Below are positions 46,611-60,655 of a DNA stretch of 64,000 bases, piece by piece. Position numbers and translations under genes: made by a program. The notes under the pieces were generated by a model, which worked only from the letters and a program-made list of their open reading frames with translations, was not told the origin of the DNA and did no database searches. Position 1 is the stretch's first letter; each line of letters opens with the position of its first letter. The DNA is from Arenicola marina (Eukaryota > Annelida > Polychaeta > Arenicolidae). Location of the stretch: NCBI GenBank assembly GCA_964019135.1, contig OZ025258.1, positions 14,787,771 to 14,851,770 of the forward strand, written 5' to 3'.

Positions 46611-48952
46611 TATATGTACAAAAAAGCGACTTAATTAAAACAAAAATTCATATCATTTCATAGCCTGTGCATAGCCACAGCAGCTGCTGACCATTTAGAG
46701 ACATAGATGTAATGGGGTATTTCCATGACCTAACGAACTTAGTCATCAAAGCGGTGGATACCAGTCTCTTTGTGACGTACTTTGCCTCAGGTTACAGACG
46801 CGTGCCATGCAATGTGCCTACATTTCAAATGCTTCAGTTCCCGACCAACTTGCTGAAAGTACGGATCTACAAATTCGGGGAGAGGGACGACAGTTGGGGG
46901 AGAGGAACATACCAATATATCTAGAATATAGCATTTGATATCCAGTGGAAGCAAATGGAGTATATGCTCCCAAAATATCTCAGTTTACGTATTTTTTGTT
47001 GCAGTATGAAAATATAAAATTGTGAAAAGCGTACTATATATTTATTGTGCATTTGTGCCTTACACGCCTAACGCGTAAATCACGCGAAACAAAGCTACAC
47101 ATGCGTAAGAATACAGCGTGAACAACCAATTTTTCCTAATTAGGTCAGGTCATGCTCTGGCCTATATTTACAATTTGGGTAGACCATAAATCCAATGCTG
47201 GGTCTCGCAGTAAACTTGATGTATCCAGTGTGCCCTGAATTTCTTCCCTTACTCGAATGCCAACAGGCGAAAGGTTACGCCAACTATACTCCCAAACCGT
47301 GAAAGCTATCAAAGCACGTTTTATCCATGCCCGGGGGGCACTATTATACAAATCTGGTCGGGGGGTTCTGCGGAACCCCAGATGCCTGAGAGAGCGGATA
47401 TTTGTGATGAAAAAGATACCCCTGAAAATGTACGTTCATAGAGGGTTAGCGCGACAAAATACCCCTTCCGAGCGGATTTTGGCGGTAAAACTCCCCGATC
47501 GAGCTGATATTGGCGGTGCAAAAATGCGTCCATGCTTATAGAAAATTCACATCGGTCTATTTCTCCAGACATCTCACCTCCGTGATATTTAGTTGCATAG
47601 GTCGGGATAATATACAGTTGGGCTAAAACATTATAACTTGGTGGTCGATTGTTGGGGCTCAAGCGTGCCATAGCCTTTTTCATCGACGTATTTTTGTTTG
47701 CAATCGAAACACCGCTGCCAGGCTGTAATGGTGTACAATATAGCAGTAATAATTGAAAGAAATATATTCATTACCCGCGCGTCGCCACTGAATCGTCCGC
47801 TTTTATCTCTGTTGTTTTACCCGAGGCCGGGTTTCGGTGGTAAAGATAATCAGCTGATACACCCACACACGCTTCTCATAGAGGGCGCTGCGTCAACCTA
47901 TAGGGTTACGCCATAATGCGCCGCTGAGGGGAGTGGGGTAAGCGTGTTTCTATGGGGTTTGTTTGGGCGTGGGAGAGGGGCGTATAGGGGCCCGGAAAGG
48001 TATGGGGATGGGGAAGGGGGCGGCGGTAGGGATGCTGAGCCCCTACCTTTGCTTAATAGTTGATCATTGGTGGCGGGTCACCTTTGTCCCATGTTAGCGC
48101 TAACCATCGCATCATAGCTCACATATCACTCACACGTATGCGTGTGCGTGTGTGCGCGCTTGGTGGGAGGGGGGGAGGGGGGGAGGTGGTAATGGTAGGG
48201 CGAAATCTGAAGAAGAGGGGTTGAATCTCCCATGGACAATCCACATATTGCAGACCTACTTACCTAATATAACAAATCAGGAAATGACGACGGCCTTCTC
48301 CAAGAAGACATGTCGTGATTACATAAAACGCATCACGATTAAATGAACCTCTGAAAGACAATTATAACCCTTTCCTTTAAGATGAAGCCCTTAAAACAAA
48401 GTGACCCTCTTCTCTCCGAATGAAAGGAACACTCATCCCTTAAGAGCCCCACTTTCCTCATAATAACGACCCATTGGGACGGAACAGGGGCCCCTTTCTG
48501 CAATTTCGAATTAAGATCGTTTACCGTCGGTAGTCTATGCTACGTTTCTTCTCATCAAACACTGAATAATTCGGTTTAACTAGCAGTGACTATAGTGGTA
48601 GCATGTGGGGTCGTGGATATTTACTAAACCAGTTACAATCTAGGACTACACATTTAGGGAGGGGGCACATGACGCATATAATAGCTGAACCAGAAGCTTC
48701 CGACATTGGGAAGGGGTGGTTAAGGGGTGGTGGGGGGGGGGGGGGGCGGCGGGTGAACTTGCGCCATGGACGAAAGTTTGCATTTGGATAAACTCCTAAA
48801 TTTTGAACATGGGATAGTGCATTCTGACCCCGGAGGAGGGCGCCACTGGCGAACGATTGCACCATGAAGCAATGATTCACGAACGCTGGCTTTAATGCAT
48901 GGAGGAGGGAGAGACAACCCGTAATGGGGTCATAATGTACGGAAGTGGACGA
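46611..48952. other. No supported gene
   Basis: G-rich runs at 48165-48185 and 48715-48745 and a GGGGTTC hairpin near 47357. No coding or RNA feature is recognised. Confidence 0.45.
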
Positions 48953-50953
48953 GGCTTAGAGCCGCCGAAAATCGCTTTCACGACGGAGATTGCGTCATAA
49001 TCATGCTTTTGTTCAAAACAACCACCCGCTATCGGTGCATCAAATGTACGAAACAATCAGTTGCGCTTGGCTCTGCATGGCCATATATTTATCAATATGA
49101 GTAGCTTTGTTTGGGCGTGCCTTGGTCTAAATAATTGATGTCATAATCCATTCGTGGTGCCTTGTTTTTGTGCCCTGGGCCAAGCGAATGTTTATCATGG
49201 CATATCAGGTCAAAACAATGGACAGAGAGCCGACAGACTATAACGATGAACACGTGCTTTGAATGAATCCATTCGACCGCGGTTTCGTGCCACACAGTGT
49301 CTGGTAACAATACCAGGAGAGGATTGAACTAGCAACGTATGAAACAGGGGGAGGCGTTGATTTATTTCCGAACTCGCAATAACAAAGCGATAACAAAACT
49401 AGACAAAAAATTCTCTTCTGAAATATGTGGCCGAACGACATTTTATATCGTGGAATTAGAGAGACGTAGGAAGACTGAGAAATAAACAATAATAGGATTT
49501 CATATTATAATTGTATCGTGCTTTTAGATGAACGTTTTTGAGGTTCAAATGCCGACCGGCTAGCTACTTGGACCGTGTGTTCTTCGCGACCCTGAAGCCC
49601 TTCTTTTTTCAAGACTCTTTCACAAAGAAGGTGTACATATGTAGCATTTGTTCCACTGTGATATGGGTTTATATCAGCAGAAGTCTCCCTCACCCCATCA
49701 GCCAACCAATCAGGCGTTATCAGGTGGCGAGAGGATAGAAGATTTGTGCTAATAATATATAGAGTCCGTCTGACTTGAGAGGCAAGGTCATATGCGTCTC
49801 TCGCTCAAACCTTAGTAAATGGCACTCCGGGAAATCATAACTCAATGTTTGTAGAAGTACTCCGTCGTGCGGGATGGGTCTATCCCGGACGTGACGTCAC
49901 AATGGTCCACAGCAATTAGTGTCATTGCTCCATAACATAGCTAAAGCCATAATATCGTAACAAGATGGTGTACAAAGACAGAATTCACGCGAAATAAAAA
50001 CGATTTTATTCGGTTTAAATTCACATACAGACCAGGAAGCAATTACATAATTATTCGAAAGTATATATGCCTATCTAAATGATACCAGTGGCGTAACTTC
50101 CATTGACGCAGAATACGCAGCGTGTCCCCTTTTTCAGGGGCAATTTTCGACGTGAAACTACCCACGGACCCCCATCCTCACGCTGCTGTTATAGTCTGCG
50201 TTCACTGGAAACATTGGGATATTTTGGCATGTTTATATGAGGGATATATATATATATTTACGTCATCATCAGAAAAAGTTGATCGGCCTAAAATCGGGCA
50301 ATTAGTCCGTTAATAAACCTTGTCTTCAGTGGCTTGTTCTCTCGTTACATGGTCGCAGGAAATAGCCCGATTCAACAAGCAAGTGGACGGATATCAGCCG
50401 AGAAACTAAACACCAGATTGACTTATGGCCAACCTGTCTGTTCGCATACAGAACTGTCTCTCCTTGGACAGTTGTCTACCAGTTAATGGCGGAGAATTTT
50501 TCAGTAAAATACGCAATCGTACACAAGGGAAGCATCCCGTAGTTGGCACGGTGATAACTCTTTCCATGATAATGATTCCCCAGGTTGCAAGCTTTCAGGC
50601 AGCCCTCTTCGCTTTTCGCTAAACGGGTCTCTCAATGTCTTGCAGATGGTAACATTTAGAATGTGGGTTGGTCAGCAGTGTCTCCCTCTCGTGAACGATT
50701 TCAAAACGATTACTATTCCGCTGAGCGCGAGACCAAGATTCCCGTATTGTGCCGATAGACGGCGCCACACAAAGATTCCGTCTTCTGCCTACAGGTGGCG
50801 CGTGCGTCAGGGAGGGGTTCCGAGGAAATGAGGCCGACAGCCCTGGGAGTCACACAACGAAAAACCGAAAACAAGTTGATGTACTAGATAGTCTCAGCAA
50901 ACAATTAGAGATATCAGTGGCGACTGCGAGAGATACACGGTGCGTAAGAGAAC

Positions 50954-51232
50954 ATGTCGTTAGCCTTTTTTAGGTCGAAGGAGCCAGCCTCCTGTGTGGC
51001 AAATATTGAAGTCGTAGGGTGGAAAGTCGACCTCGTGATCGTTGCTAACGGAACCAGAGGACGAAAAATAGCAAGCAGGCAAGAATACGCTGGATTTGGC
51101 GGAAAAGTTTTATATAGTATTAAAACAGTTTACCCTGGATGTTTTAACTGGACGCCTCCGCGGTTTGGAAGTTATCGCAATCCTGTTTATATTCGTTTTA
51201 GTCGAACAAAAACGTATTATATATATTTCTAG
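50954..51232 (+). CDS. Small conserved open frame, unknown (copy B)
   Basis: Counterpart of 29610-29882 with 92 residues; the C-terminus is two residues longer because the copy A stop reads Phe-containing sequence here. Unknown function and weak coding evidence. Confidence 0.2.
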   Translation: MSLAFFRSKEPASCVANIEVVGWKVDLVIVANGTRGRKIASRQEYAGFGGKVLYSIKTVYPGCFNWTPPRFGSYRNPVYIRFSRTKTYYIYF

Positions 51233-51261
51233 AGCGATCGTAGAGCAAGAGAACAACTAAA

Positions 51262-51652
51262 GTAGCCCCAGCATGTGTTAATGAGGGTGAGGCTGTCGTA
51301 GTCCCAATTTGCGTTACTATTGGTTATCTGAGTGTGGCCCCAAACTGTGTTAATGAGGGTTGAGCTACTGTGACCTCAATCTATGTTAATGCGGGTGGGG
51401 CTACTGTACCCCAATCTCTGTCATTGAGGGTTGGTGCTAGTGTAGCCCCAATCTCTGTTAATGAGGGTGAGGCTACTGTAGCCCCAATCTCTGTTAATGA
51501 GGGTGAGGCTACTGTAGCCCCAATCTCTGTTAATCAGGGTGAGGCTACTGTAGCCCCAATCTCTGCTAATGAGGGTGAGGCTACTGTAGCCCCAATCTCA
51601 GTTAATGAGGGTGAGGCTACGGTAGCTCCAATCTGTGTTAGTATGGGTTAGC
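51262..51652. repeat. 36-bp minisatellite, about 11 units (copy B)
   Basis: Same unit as at 29918-30632. The distance between matching flanks is 324 bases shorter, which is nine units. Confidence 0.9.
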
Positions 51653-52659
51653 CTAGTGTAACCCAGATTTGTGCTAATGAGCGTGCGGCAACTCGGCCAT
51701 AGTTCGATGGTGATTTTTACCCGTCGTACAGCCATCCAAATATACCAACAATAGCCCCCCCCCCACCCACCCTCTCCTCTCCCTCACCTACACAACTTGG
51801 GTGGTTTTACACGGCGTCTAACACTGGCATTCCTAATACTCCAAGCCGTTGGCCCGTCACCCCCAATTAACTAAATAAACAGAGCCATAACCAGAGAGCC
51901 GACGGGTGAGACCCAAGTGGCGCCAGGTGAAGTGGAATCCTTCTCTTTTCTTGGAGGGATAGGGAGCCGGGGGGTGACAATAGGGCAAGGGGAAGGGGGT
52001 GCGTGGGGTAGGGGATCAGGTGGAGCCACAACGCCCGATGATGACCAAGTATATTGCCTTTGAGATTTAAAAAAAACAGCTGCGGTAGCGATTTTCCTTG
52101 GCAGGTCTTAGCACTATAATAAGGAAAATAATCTCTTTTCCAGGACGTTCAAGCTTGGTAGTAATGAGTTTGTTTCGTGGAAAATATTTAACGCCTGTCC
52201 TTAAAAATCGTCTTATCGGTCTCGTTTTGCGTAAAGTGACATTAAAATGCCCGGATGAGCCCAACGCGGTTGCGTGACATGCCCTAGCTGCTTAGAGTAT
52301 TTTCGTTGCAGCGAGAGTGAAAATCCACCCGATCTATTCGACAGACTTCCCTGGTGAACTAGTCATGTGACTCTCACTAGCGTATCGTTAGCCTGTCTTT
52401 TCATACTGAGCCCCTCCTCGCCCCCCCCCCCTCCCCCCCCCAGGCGTGTCCCAAGCAAGATTCGTTAAATGCTTCTGTTCAAGGATTACGTGAGGTCCTT
52501 GTCGTTTCTGGAGGCCTTGTCGAGCGGACCACGACACGCGCTGCCCTCTGCAGAGTAGGATCGCCTTACGCGAGTCTATATTCGAAGTGCCATCTCCTCA
52601 ACGCTCCAACTTCACTTTAAAAAATGATTGGTTTGGTTCGGTTTGGTTGTACATTCAGG

Positions 52660-53395
52660 ACGAGAATTTTGGAATTTCGACACGAAATATTCAACAGAAA
52701 AAAAACGGCTCAGACAAAGTTAATAATAATTTGTCTGTAAGAAGCTTGCTCCTAGTTTGTTCAAATAAGAGAAGAAAAAAAATTGGTCTTCTACCTCGTT
52801 TTTTCGTAAAATGACTCTGAACATGGAAATTGTGCCGGTAATTCTGAGGATCGGAATGGGTAACATGCTGAACTAGTCACACGACAAGTACTCACAAGAT
52901 TGAATAAAATACTTGGTGTTATCAAATTTACATGAAAACATTTAAGCAACCAAACTTGTAAGCATATAGGCCTACGATGATGTGGGGGATCCCTACACCC
53001 CCCCCCCCCCCGCCTCTCCCACTGATTTACTGTGCCTGTGTGGTCAACGCTATGTAATTTGCCGGCTTGTTTCTATTGTCAGTTCGTTCAAAATATATTT
53101 ATACATCCCAATAAGTTCTTTAGTTTGCTTGGACTTGCGTGTGTCTGTCAATTTCCCTTTACAGCGCATCAGTTTCGCGACTTTGTTATAAACAAGAAAT
53201 AAAGGACGACGCGCTGCGGACAATAGAGCATTCGCCAGATTAGCCTGGTTCCGCGGCTTAACTTCGCTCGCTCGCTCACTTACAAGTATGAGCAGAGATT
53301 ATGTCTCTGGTATGAGTATGAGCGGCGGTACCAGCTTATCGCCAGATCGCAGCGGCATAGTTCACCAGATGGCGCCACAGTGATGCCGGGAACTC
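52660..53395. other. Block present only in copy B
   Basis: About 735 bases lie between sequences that are adjacent at about 31622 in copy A. It contains a long C-run near 52998-53010 and no recognised gene or terminal repeats. It may be an insertion here or a deletion in copy A. Confidence 0.6.
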
Positions 53396-54429
53396 CTTAA
53401 TCAACTTTGGTCATATCGCGCCCATGGGAGAAGGACGAGAAGCATGGGCGTGTCCAAGGTAGGAGGGGGCACAGGGGGCAGCAGCTTACCAACGATTATA
53501 AAACCCACAAATAGTACGTAACATGCAGCATTTACGCGGCTATAGTGAGTAATTGTGACGTCAAAATTTTATAAAAGTGACGACACAATGGACGTTCCTA
53601 AGCAACCGAATGATATGCCACAAGCACGTGCATGGTATACGTCATCTCGCCAAAGATATGCGTTATGGCGAGCCAAATGCTGCCTGCCTTCTTCTTCTGC
53701 TGGATCTAATGAGCTCTGAGACTGTTCGCGAGTTGAGCACGCTGCACGATGAGCTGTTTTGTAAACATACAACCAGGCATGCCAGGGTATCAGAGGCTCT
53801 GTTTGGCCAGCGGAACTAGTTATGATTGATCGTATCTAGGGGTGAGTTCGGGTATGCGAGCGGAGTAGTCGGATTCCGCGGAGTGCATAACCGAACGCGG
53901 ACATCAATTGTGGTCCGATAGCGCGGTCATGTGGTACATTTTACTCCCGGACCTTACTCCCCACCTAGGGGAGGATCACGAGGATTTCCAACATGGCGTC
54001 CAGGCACCGCAATGCGCTAAATATATATAGCGTAGAAATTCTACCTGGAAACAACGTGTCAATACTATGTTAACAATGACATTAAAAAAATAATTAACAC
54101 CACACGTATCGCCGGGTTGTTTTATTTTATGGTTCTGTTTAATGATCTTCATGATTTGTGCATTTCAGCAAGTGCAACATTCACGCGGATCGGGGATTTT
54201 GTGTTCGGTTTATATTTATCCGCACACGAGCGGATTGTATCAGTGCGCATGCTACAAATATCTGCGCCGATTACTCCGGCCGCATATCCGAATTCACTCT
54301 CTATCTCGGCAGCGGATAACGTCTGTGGTGTGCCTGTATGGCCTTCTGTCGGTCAACGAGAGTCCGTAATGCCGGTTTAGAAGGTACCATAATTCCTTTA
54401 ACAGTCGTAACAACGGTCGAAGCATCGGT

Positions 54430-54622
54430 CGATCAAGAGTTCATACGGTTAAACCGTGTACCAACCGACTCAACAATTATCACTATCGCCACCTATAGCA
54501 AACATACCATTAAGAACATCATTTAGAGCGCCATGCATACAAGCCACACATACATTCATCACTGTCATAATACCAGCAATATAATTGTGATCATCTCACA
54601 CGCTGATTGGCTAAAATGCTCG
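54430..54622. repeat. Dispersed repeat, truncated (copy B)
   Basis: Counterpart of the first part of 32595-33010; the rest is missing relative to copy A. Confidence 0.6.
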
Positions 54623-55875
54623 CCGTCTGTCTAAATTTCTTTCTTCTGACCGACATATCCATTTTTTATGACCTGGCACATGAGAAACAGACAATTTAAT
54701 ACTGATGCCCTTTGATAAAAAATCGCATCGGTTGTCGCTGACAAGTTTGTTTTCATGCTAAAATTAACGTTAAAGCGGATAACGCAGACAGGGAAGTGTT
54801 GCTTTTGTGTGTGGAGAAGGCAGTGCGTAAGAAATAGACCTTTAGACATCCGGGGGTTCGGGGCCAGGCAAAACAAATATTTGGGGTTCGACGAGGGCTG
54901 ACATTGTTTTGGTGGCCATAGGGAGGTCAAACACATTCTTTTTAAACAAATAAAACCCACCCTTGTCCCGTCCCCCTACCTCTTGGTATCAAATGATCCG
55001 TTCCTAAGAGGGTTTTTGTAATTAAGGTAATTAAAATGGATGCTCTTGTGAGCCAAGTCACAAATAACATCAAATCATGAATTGGGGATACAGAGGGGGC
55101 GGGGTGGGTCTGCTTGCGCTGGTAGTGGCGATCCTCTTAATACCGCTCGGTATTAAAACTCGCTCCTGGTTGACTGACTGACTGAATTCGTTTCTTTCAT
55201 TCTGCTTGGAGCAACAGTCTGTTTTCTTTCAAATCAATACACGTCTTTCGCCAACGTAGCTACCACCCGCGCATATGGTCTGCTGTGGGACTACAGTCCC
55301 CTGATGGGTAATTAGCCTGATGGTAAGTTTTTTAGTTGGGTGACGTAACTTAGTACACGTGCAGTTTCTATTCTCGCACTTACCTGGAACAATCGGAGAG
55401 CAACTATCCACAAAAGCATCTCCGATTTATTTCTTGAGCATAACAGCCTGTTGTTTTTTTATACAATAAAGACCCGACAATGACATGCATGAGTTCCACC
55501 TGGAGTATGTTATTATGGGAATAAGTGCTAGATAAGCAGCTTCGACCTCCCGTCTTCGCCCTCACCTCCCCCGTGCGATGCCAATAGGAAGGGGAGTCAA
55601 TTATTGATTGTGAAGGCGGATATCTTCACCATTTAAGCGGCAACAAGATTCGTTTAGAAACATTAAGCCGATCAAGGTGGAGGAATTTGCGGGAAATTAT
55701 GACAGAATGGGGAGCACATGTCGAGATCATTACAAGATCATGATTATGTCAAGATTAATGCTACACGGCGGTCATAAACAGGAGCAGTTCTTGTCTTGCA
55801 AACTACGTAAGATGCGATGGAAAATTACCACACATGGCTCTTCTGCATTCCATGATCGTTATAACCTTGGTTGGG

Positions 55876-56045
55876 GTCACCCCGTGGTATAGAGGGTAGC
55901 GCGTTCGGCTATATGTCGAGCCTGCTCTGCTATACCACCCCAAGCGGCCGGTGCGTGGTTCGAATGCTACTCGTGCAAAGGGCTATGTTTGTGCAGGAGA
56001 AAGATCTCTGAACATTCTTCGCAGCCGGTAAGGGATTTCTTTTTG
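55876..56045 (+). mobile_element. tRNA-derived SINE, type 1 head (copy B)
   Basis: Counterpart of 34381-34540 with the same head, B-box and body. Confidence 0.6.
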
Positions 56046-56445
56046 AGACATGACTCCCCTCTCCCTTGACCCTTCCCGTTGTCCCGATATCACGCACAAT
56101 GCATCTTCCTTAAAAGCAAGCTTATTCCAAAGACTCATCTCGGAAATGAAAATCTGTATAGGTCACAGGGGCTGCGTAACGCCGCCGTGGGGACTAGTGT
56201 CGCCATGTTAAACCAACGCCGTGGCCATTCCAGATTTCACGTTAATTTGTTTGCGTTTTAGCGGCACTCTCAGCCCTAATCAAGCGAAACGCACTCAAAC
56301 AACTGTCACGTCACTCACACGGAGGCGCCACCGCTCACCAGGTTTTCTGAGATTGGGTTTTGTAAAATTAGATACGAGCAACAGACCGACGGATGAGCAA
56401 GCGACCGGCTTTATTAGCAAGGGACCGGATTGTCTAAACCAGAAG

Positions 56446-56612
56446 GGGCCGGCCTGGTACCTCAGTGGGTTAGAGTGCTTACATTATGTGCTCTGATCAC
56501 CTGAGAACCTAACGGCACGTGGATCGATGGTTCGCGCCCCGCTGTGACCATGTCTGTGTGGTCGCAGGATAACGATCCCATGTCTTTCTTGGCAAAGAGT
56601 AAGGGATTACCT
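56446..56612 (+). mobile_element. tRNA-derived SINE, type 2 head (copy B)
   Basis: Counterpart of 34881-35047. Confidence 0.65.
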
Positions 56613-59192
56613 CGAATATACTTCAATGAATTTGTTCTTAATCAGAACAATTTGGTGCCGCTTGTCAGAACTATTTCTTTTTAATGGATATGTCTTATCC
56701 GGTGATTAAATATAACGTCGGAAATAAAAACTCGTTCGGATAAACACGCAGGCAGCGACGGAAGTAATTTGAATTTCAAATTTAACTTCACCGTGACTAT
56801 CGATCACACTATCTGACAATGCCTAGAGTATGCCTACTTGGGAATAACAAAATACTTATATTACTACCGTGTCGGCTTGGAACATGTGAGCACGGAACCA
56901 GCCAGCCCAATTCTTGGAAACCCCATCTGGGATAATCCATGAGTAAAGTGCTGCCACCTAGGGGGGTCTCTTGGAGACAACCATCGTGGATACCACCGAA
57001 TCGCGAGATATCCCCCAGGGGCAGATGCTCTACAACGTAAGCGGAACGCCTCCTGTCGGGAGATTGTCTCGGCTACTGAATCGAGGGGTTGTTTTATGCT
57101 TTCCATTTTATTGTCCAGGATAGTTCCTTGGTCAGAGTTAGTCGATGCGTCCACAAGGCTGGCATAAAACGCCTCTTGAGACGTTCGAGTTTGTCGACAT
57201 GGCCGACATGTGTTGATGTCCCATAAATCGAACCGTTCGGCCGACGCCTACCCTCTTCAAGCCTTGAAGAGTGCCAGCCCGTAGCTATGGAACGCCGTAT
57301 GGGTACTGCATCTGAATCCGATCAGCTACTGATCAACCCCCAATTTTAACTACGGGCAGCATCATGACGTTACTGCGATATAATTAGAGCAATGGTTGTT
57401 ATCTTGTTTGCAAAATAGCAACCTCACAACTTTGTTGGACGATGTAGAACATTTGTCACGGCCGATGCACAGTCAGTTTCAAACAAATGACGAATAAAAT
57501 ATTGAATTGACACTACCTTCCGCCATCTTTAGTTGACCGTATCTGCAGTTACGGGCCGCCATTTGAGAAAAGTGAATGTAGTTTAGTTAATGTATGCCTA
57601 TCTTCTAATTACTATTTAATAAATCGGACAATGCGTTCAGTGAATTAGGTACTTGCATGAGCAGCATTAAATGCCTTGATCATCATGTTAGAATAGCCTC
57701 AAACCCTTTTAGAGCCGCCGCCCGATGTTTTTGTCAAGTTTTTGTCAACCAAAGCAAAGAAAAGAAGCTGTACATTGGGTAAGGATATTAAATGATATTG
57801 GCATTGATTTAGGAGACTCCCATTGAGACTCCAACTACATCGGGGGATAGCATGGGAACCACAAATTAGTAGTCTCTGACATTATTTGGCCATGCTGTAT
57901 GGCGGGCACGACTGTTGAATATCACTTCATTATGGTCAGCAAATAAAGGAAACAAACCGGAACCCGGGGCGGGTGCAGAAATTCCTCAGAGAGGCAAGAA
58001 ATATTCGACCGAGGTAACTGTTTGTTAATAAGTGATTATGAATCTGAGGTAAACGTCCGCTTAGAGCTGTCAGATAAACAACTGGTGGTCATTGATGGTC
58101 ACAATTTAGCATTTCGATGCTAAATGCCGTGGAAAATAATGAAAAGTGAAAGTAGCTCATCATACTTTTCCACAAATACAACACTTACTCCCTTTTTTTG
58201 TAATCGACGGCTTCCTTCCTCGTTTTAACCCTGAAAACGAATGTTAGGAGCGAATTTTTTTTATTCTTGCTGCTCTAATTTGGCAATAAAATATTACGAA
58301 TGTGGAGGTTGACATGAGCTGGACGCACATTAATATGTGGCGTTTCTTCACCTTGTGCTTCTTTCGAAAGCCCATCTTTCTAAAGAAACATCGGCTTATT
58401 TTTATTATATTAGGAACCGTATACATATTGTATAAATATTAAATATATATCGTATATATATATATATCATATATATGATGCATTGAAAACGGTTTAGATC
58501 AAGAGCTAGTGAGAAAAAAAACGCTGTGTCGATTTTCGAGGGACCTATGCGTCTCCTACCACCCCATCTAACTCCGCGATGTATCTGGTACTCAGAAAAC
58601 ACTTCCTAGTTCCTATTTTTTTAATTGAGGCATGTTCTTTATTCCTAAAAGGCAAGAGGTTGCGCTCACCCCCTTCCCCTCTCACTTAGCACCCCTAAAT
58701 GGATACGCGCCTGTTCTTTATCTACATACAGAATCATTTGAAAAACCATGCTCAGCTAGTTCTATAATTATAATGCAAACGGCCGTCCATACTGAATTAA
58801 CTCGGACGTCTGTGAGACACGCACCCCAGCTCCCGATGCCACACCAGCCCGCCCGTCATAGCTGCCACAGTGGGTCCGCGGTACTTCATAAACCGAGGTA
58901 GGAGCGCCGACGGGGTTACAGTCGATTCGCAGACCGAAAAGAGACTCTCCAGCTACCGAGTGCACTCACATCACGCACTCCTCGGACAAGATATCTCCCC
59001 GGTGACCGATCACTGTACCAACGCTCACCTCTCGGCTGGTTGTTGACGGTAGCACGATTTACAAACCCCGAAACAAAAAGCCAGGTTGCAATAGGATTAC
59101 TACTACATGCTGTATGAGCGTCGTTGGTAACTGCTAACCACTGCCGTGGTGAATTACATTCCGCAGTGTATTTACTATACGACCTTTGCAGA

Positions 59193-60302
59193 ATGGATGC
59201 GGAATGGAACGCGACTGTCGCCACCGCCGCGGTAGACGATACAGCGACCCTCGTGGCGCTGTACTACAGCATCGCAAAATATCTCTGGCTGACCGTCGGA
59301 TTCGTCATCTTAATATTCGGTGTTTGCGGCAATGTGTTGTCCTTCGTCGTTCTACAAACTGCCAGTTACAGGGTGCAGTCTACGGGCTTTCTGCTGAGTA
59401 CCCTGGCGGTGACGGACACCATGTCGCTCCTGACCGGCTTGCTGAACACGTGGATCGTCAAAGTGAGTGGATACAACCCTCGGAATGCGTCACACGTGTC
59501 CTGTAAGATACACATCTTTCTGACCTACTGCTGCCAGACCCTAGGGTGTTGGACTTTGGTGACCTTCACCTTCGATAGGACTATTTCCCTGCTAATCCCC
59601 CTGAAATCCCGACAGTTTTGCACCAGGAGGCGCGTTATCATTGCCTGGTCCCTTGTCGCGTGTGTCTGTTGCGCATTTTATGCGCAGATTTTCTTCATTT
59701 TTTCGGTTAATCATTATCAAACCCCGCATTGGAACGTCACCGAATGTAACTTTGATATTATATATTTCGAGAATGGATACAGCCGAGTGTTTTACATGAT
59801 GGATATGACTCTATTCTCCATTATCCCGAGCTTTGCTATCATCATCTGTAACATCCTGGTCGTCACCAGGCTGGTGCGGATGAAGCGACAAGCCCGCCAG
59901 CTCACAGCGCCATCTAGCGAAGACGACAACAAATACCGATCGACGATAGCGATAGTGATGACGATCAGCCTCGTTTTCGTAGCCACCACGCTGCCGTACA
60001 CCCTACACTTCGTCACTCATTCGTACATCACCAAGGAAACGCCGCTTCACGGGGCAATCGATCACGTGATCGGCACATGCGTCAAGTTGCTCTACTTTGT
60101 CAACAACGCCGTCAACTTCCTGTTGTATTGCCTGAGTGCCGAGCGTTTCCGAGGCGTCATGAAGACCCTGTGGCCGTCCTGTCGGGCGTGGGTGACCTCA
60201 AGCAAGTACTCCAAGGACATACAGATGTCGCGTCAGATCAGCCGGACGAGTGTCACTCAGGTCATGGTTTTAGGGGTAAGGCCCAGTGCTGGGTCAGCAT
60301 GA
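59193..60302 (+). CDS. Rhodopsin-type G-protein-coupled receptor, peptide-receptor-like (copy B)
   Basis: An intact 369-residue duplicate of the receptor at 37459-38568. By eye the coding sequences differ at ten amino-acid-changing and six silent sites. Replacements include D9V, D95N, A96P, A102V, R256M, V258I, A270T, V289I, F301Y and T358M. The conserved GN, LAVTD, FDRT, Cys104, Cys185, LP and VNFLLYC marks are all kept. It is therefore probably functional if expressed. The upstream TATA-like element is changed to TTCATAAA. It is either a paralogue or the second allele of the same gene. Confidence 0.9.
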   Translation: MDAEWNATVATAAVDDTATLVALYYSIAKYLWLTVGFVILIFGVCGNVLSFVVLQTASYRVQSTGFLLSTLAVTDTMSLLTGLLNTWIVKVSGYNPRNASHVSCKIHIFLTYCCQTLGCWTLVTFTFDRTISLLIPLKSRQFCTRRRVIIAWSLVACVCCAFYAQIFFIFSVNHYQTPHWNVTECNFDIIYFENGYSRVFYMMDMTLFSIIPSFAIIICNILVVTRLVRMKRQARQLTAPSSEDDNKYRSTIAIVMTISLVFVATTLPYTLHFVTHSYITKETPLHGAIDHVIGTCVKLLYFVNNAVNFLLYCLSAERFRGVMKTLWPSCRAWVTSSKYSKDIQMSRQISRTSVTQVMVLGVRPSAGSA

Positions 60303-60655
60303 ATGAAGGAGTTATACAGGGAGGTAGCATTTCTCATTGAAATACACTTTTACCATTACATGATTCTTAACTTAGCTTAGCCATGTGATGTAAAGATTGC
60401 ATTGTACAGTGACAATCTGACGCCTATCACGACCTTCTTAAGTTCCCGTCCGGACGTTAGGTGTTTCCCATAGGTCTGTTCCATAGGTTTGTCCTATAGG
60501 TCTGTCCCATAGGTTTTTCCTGATGTTTTTGTACCTCACTGTCCACACGTTGCGATTATCCAATATGTTTTTTTCCTTGTTACCGAATCACATGGGTTCG
60601 TTTGTATCACGTGACAGAAAGACACGCACTGATTGGCCAAAGATCTGTAGATCTG

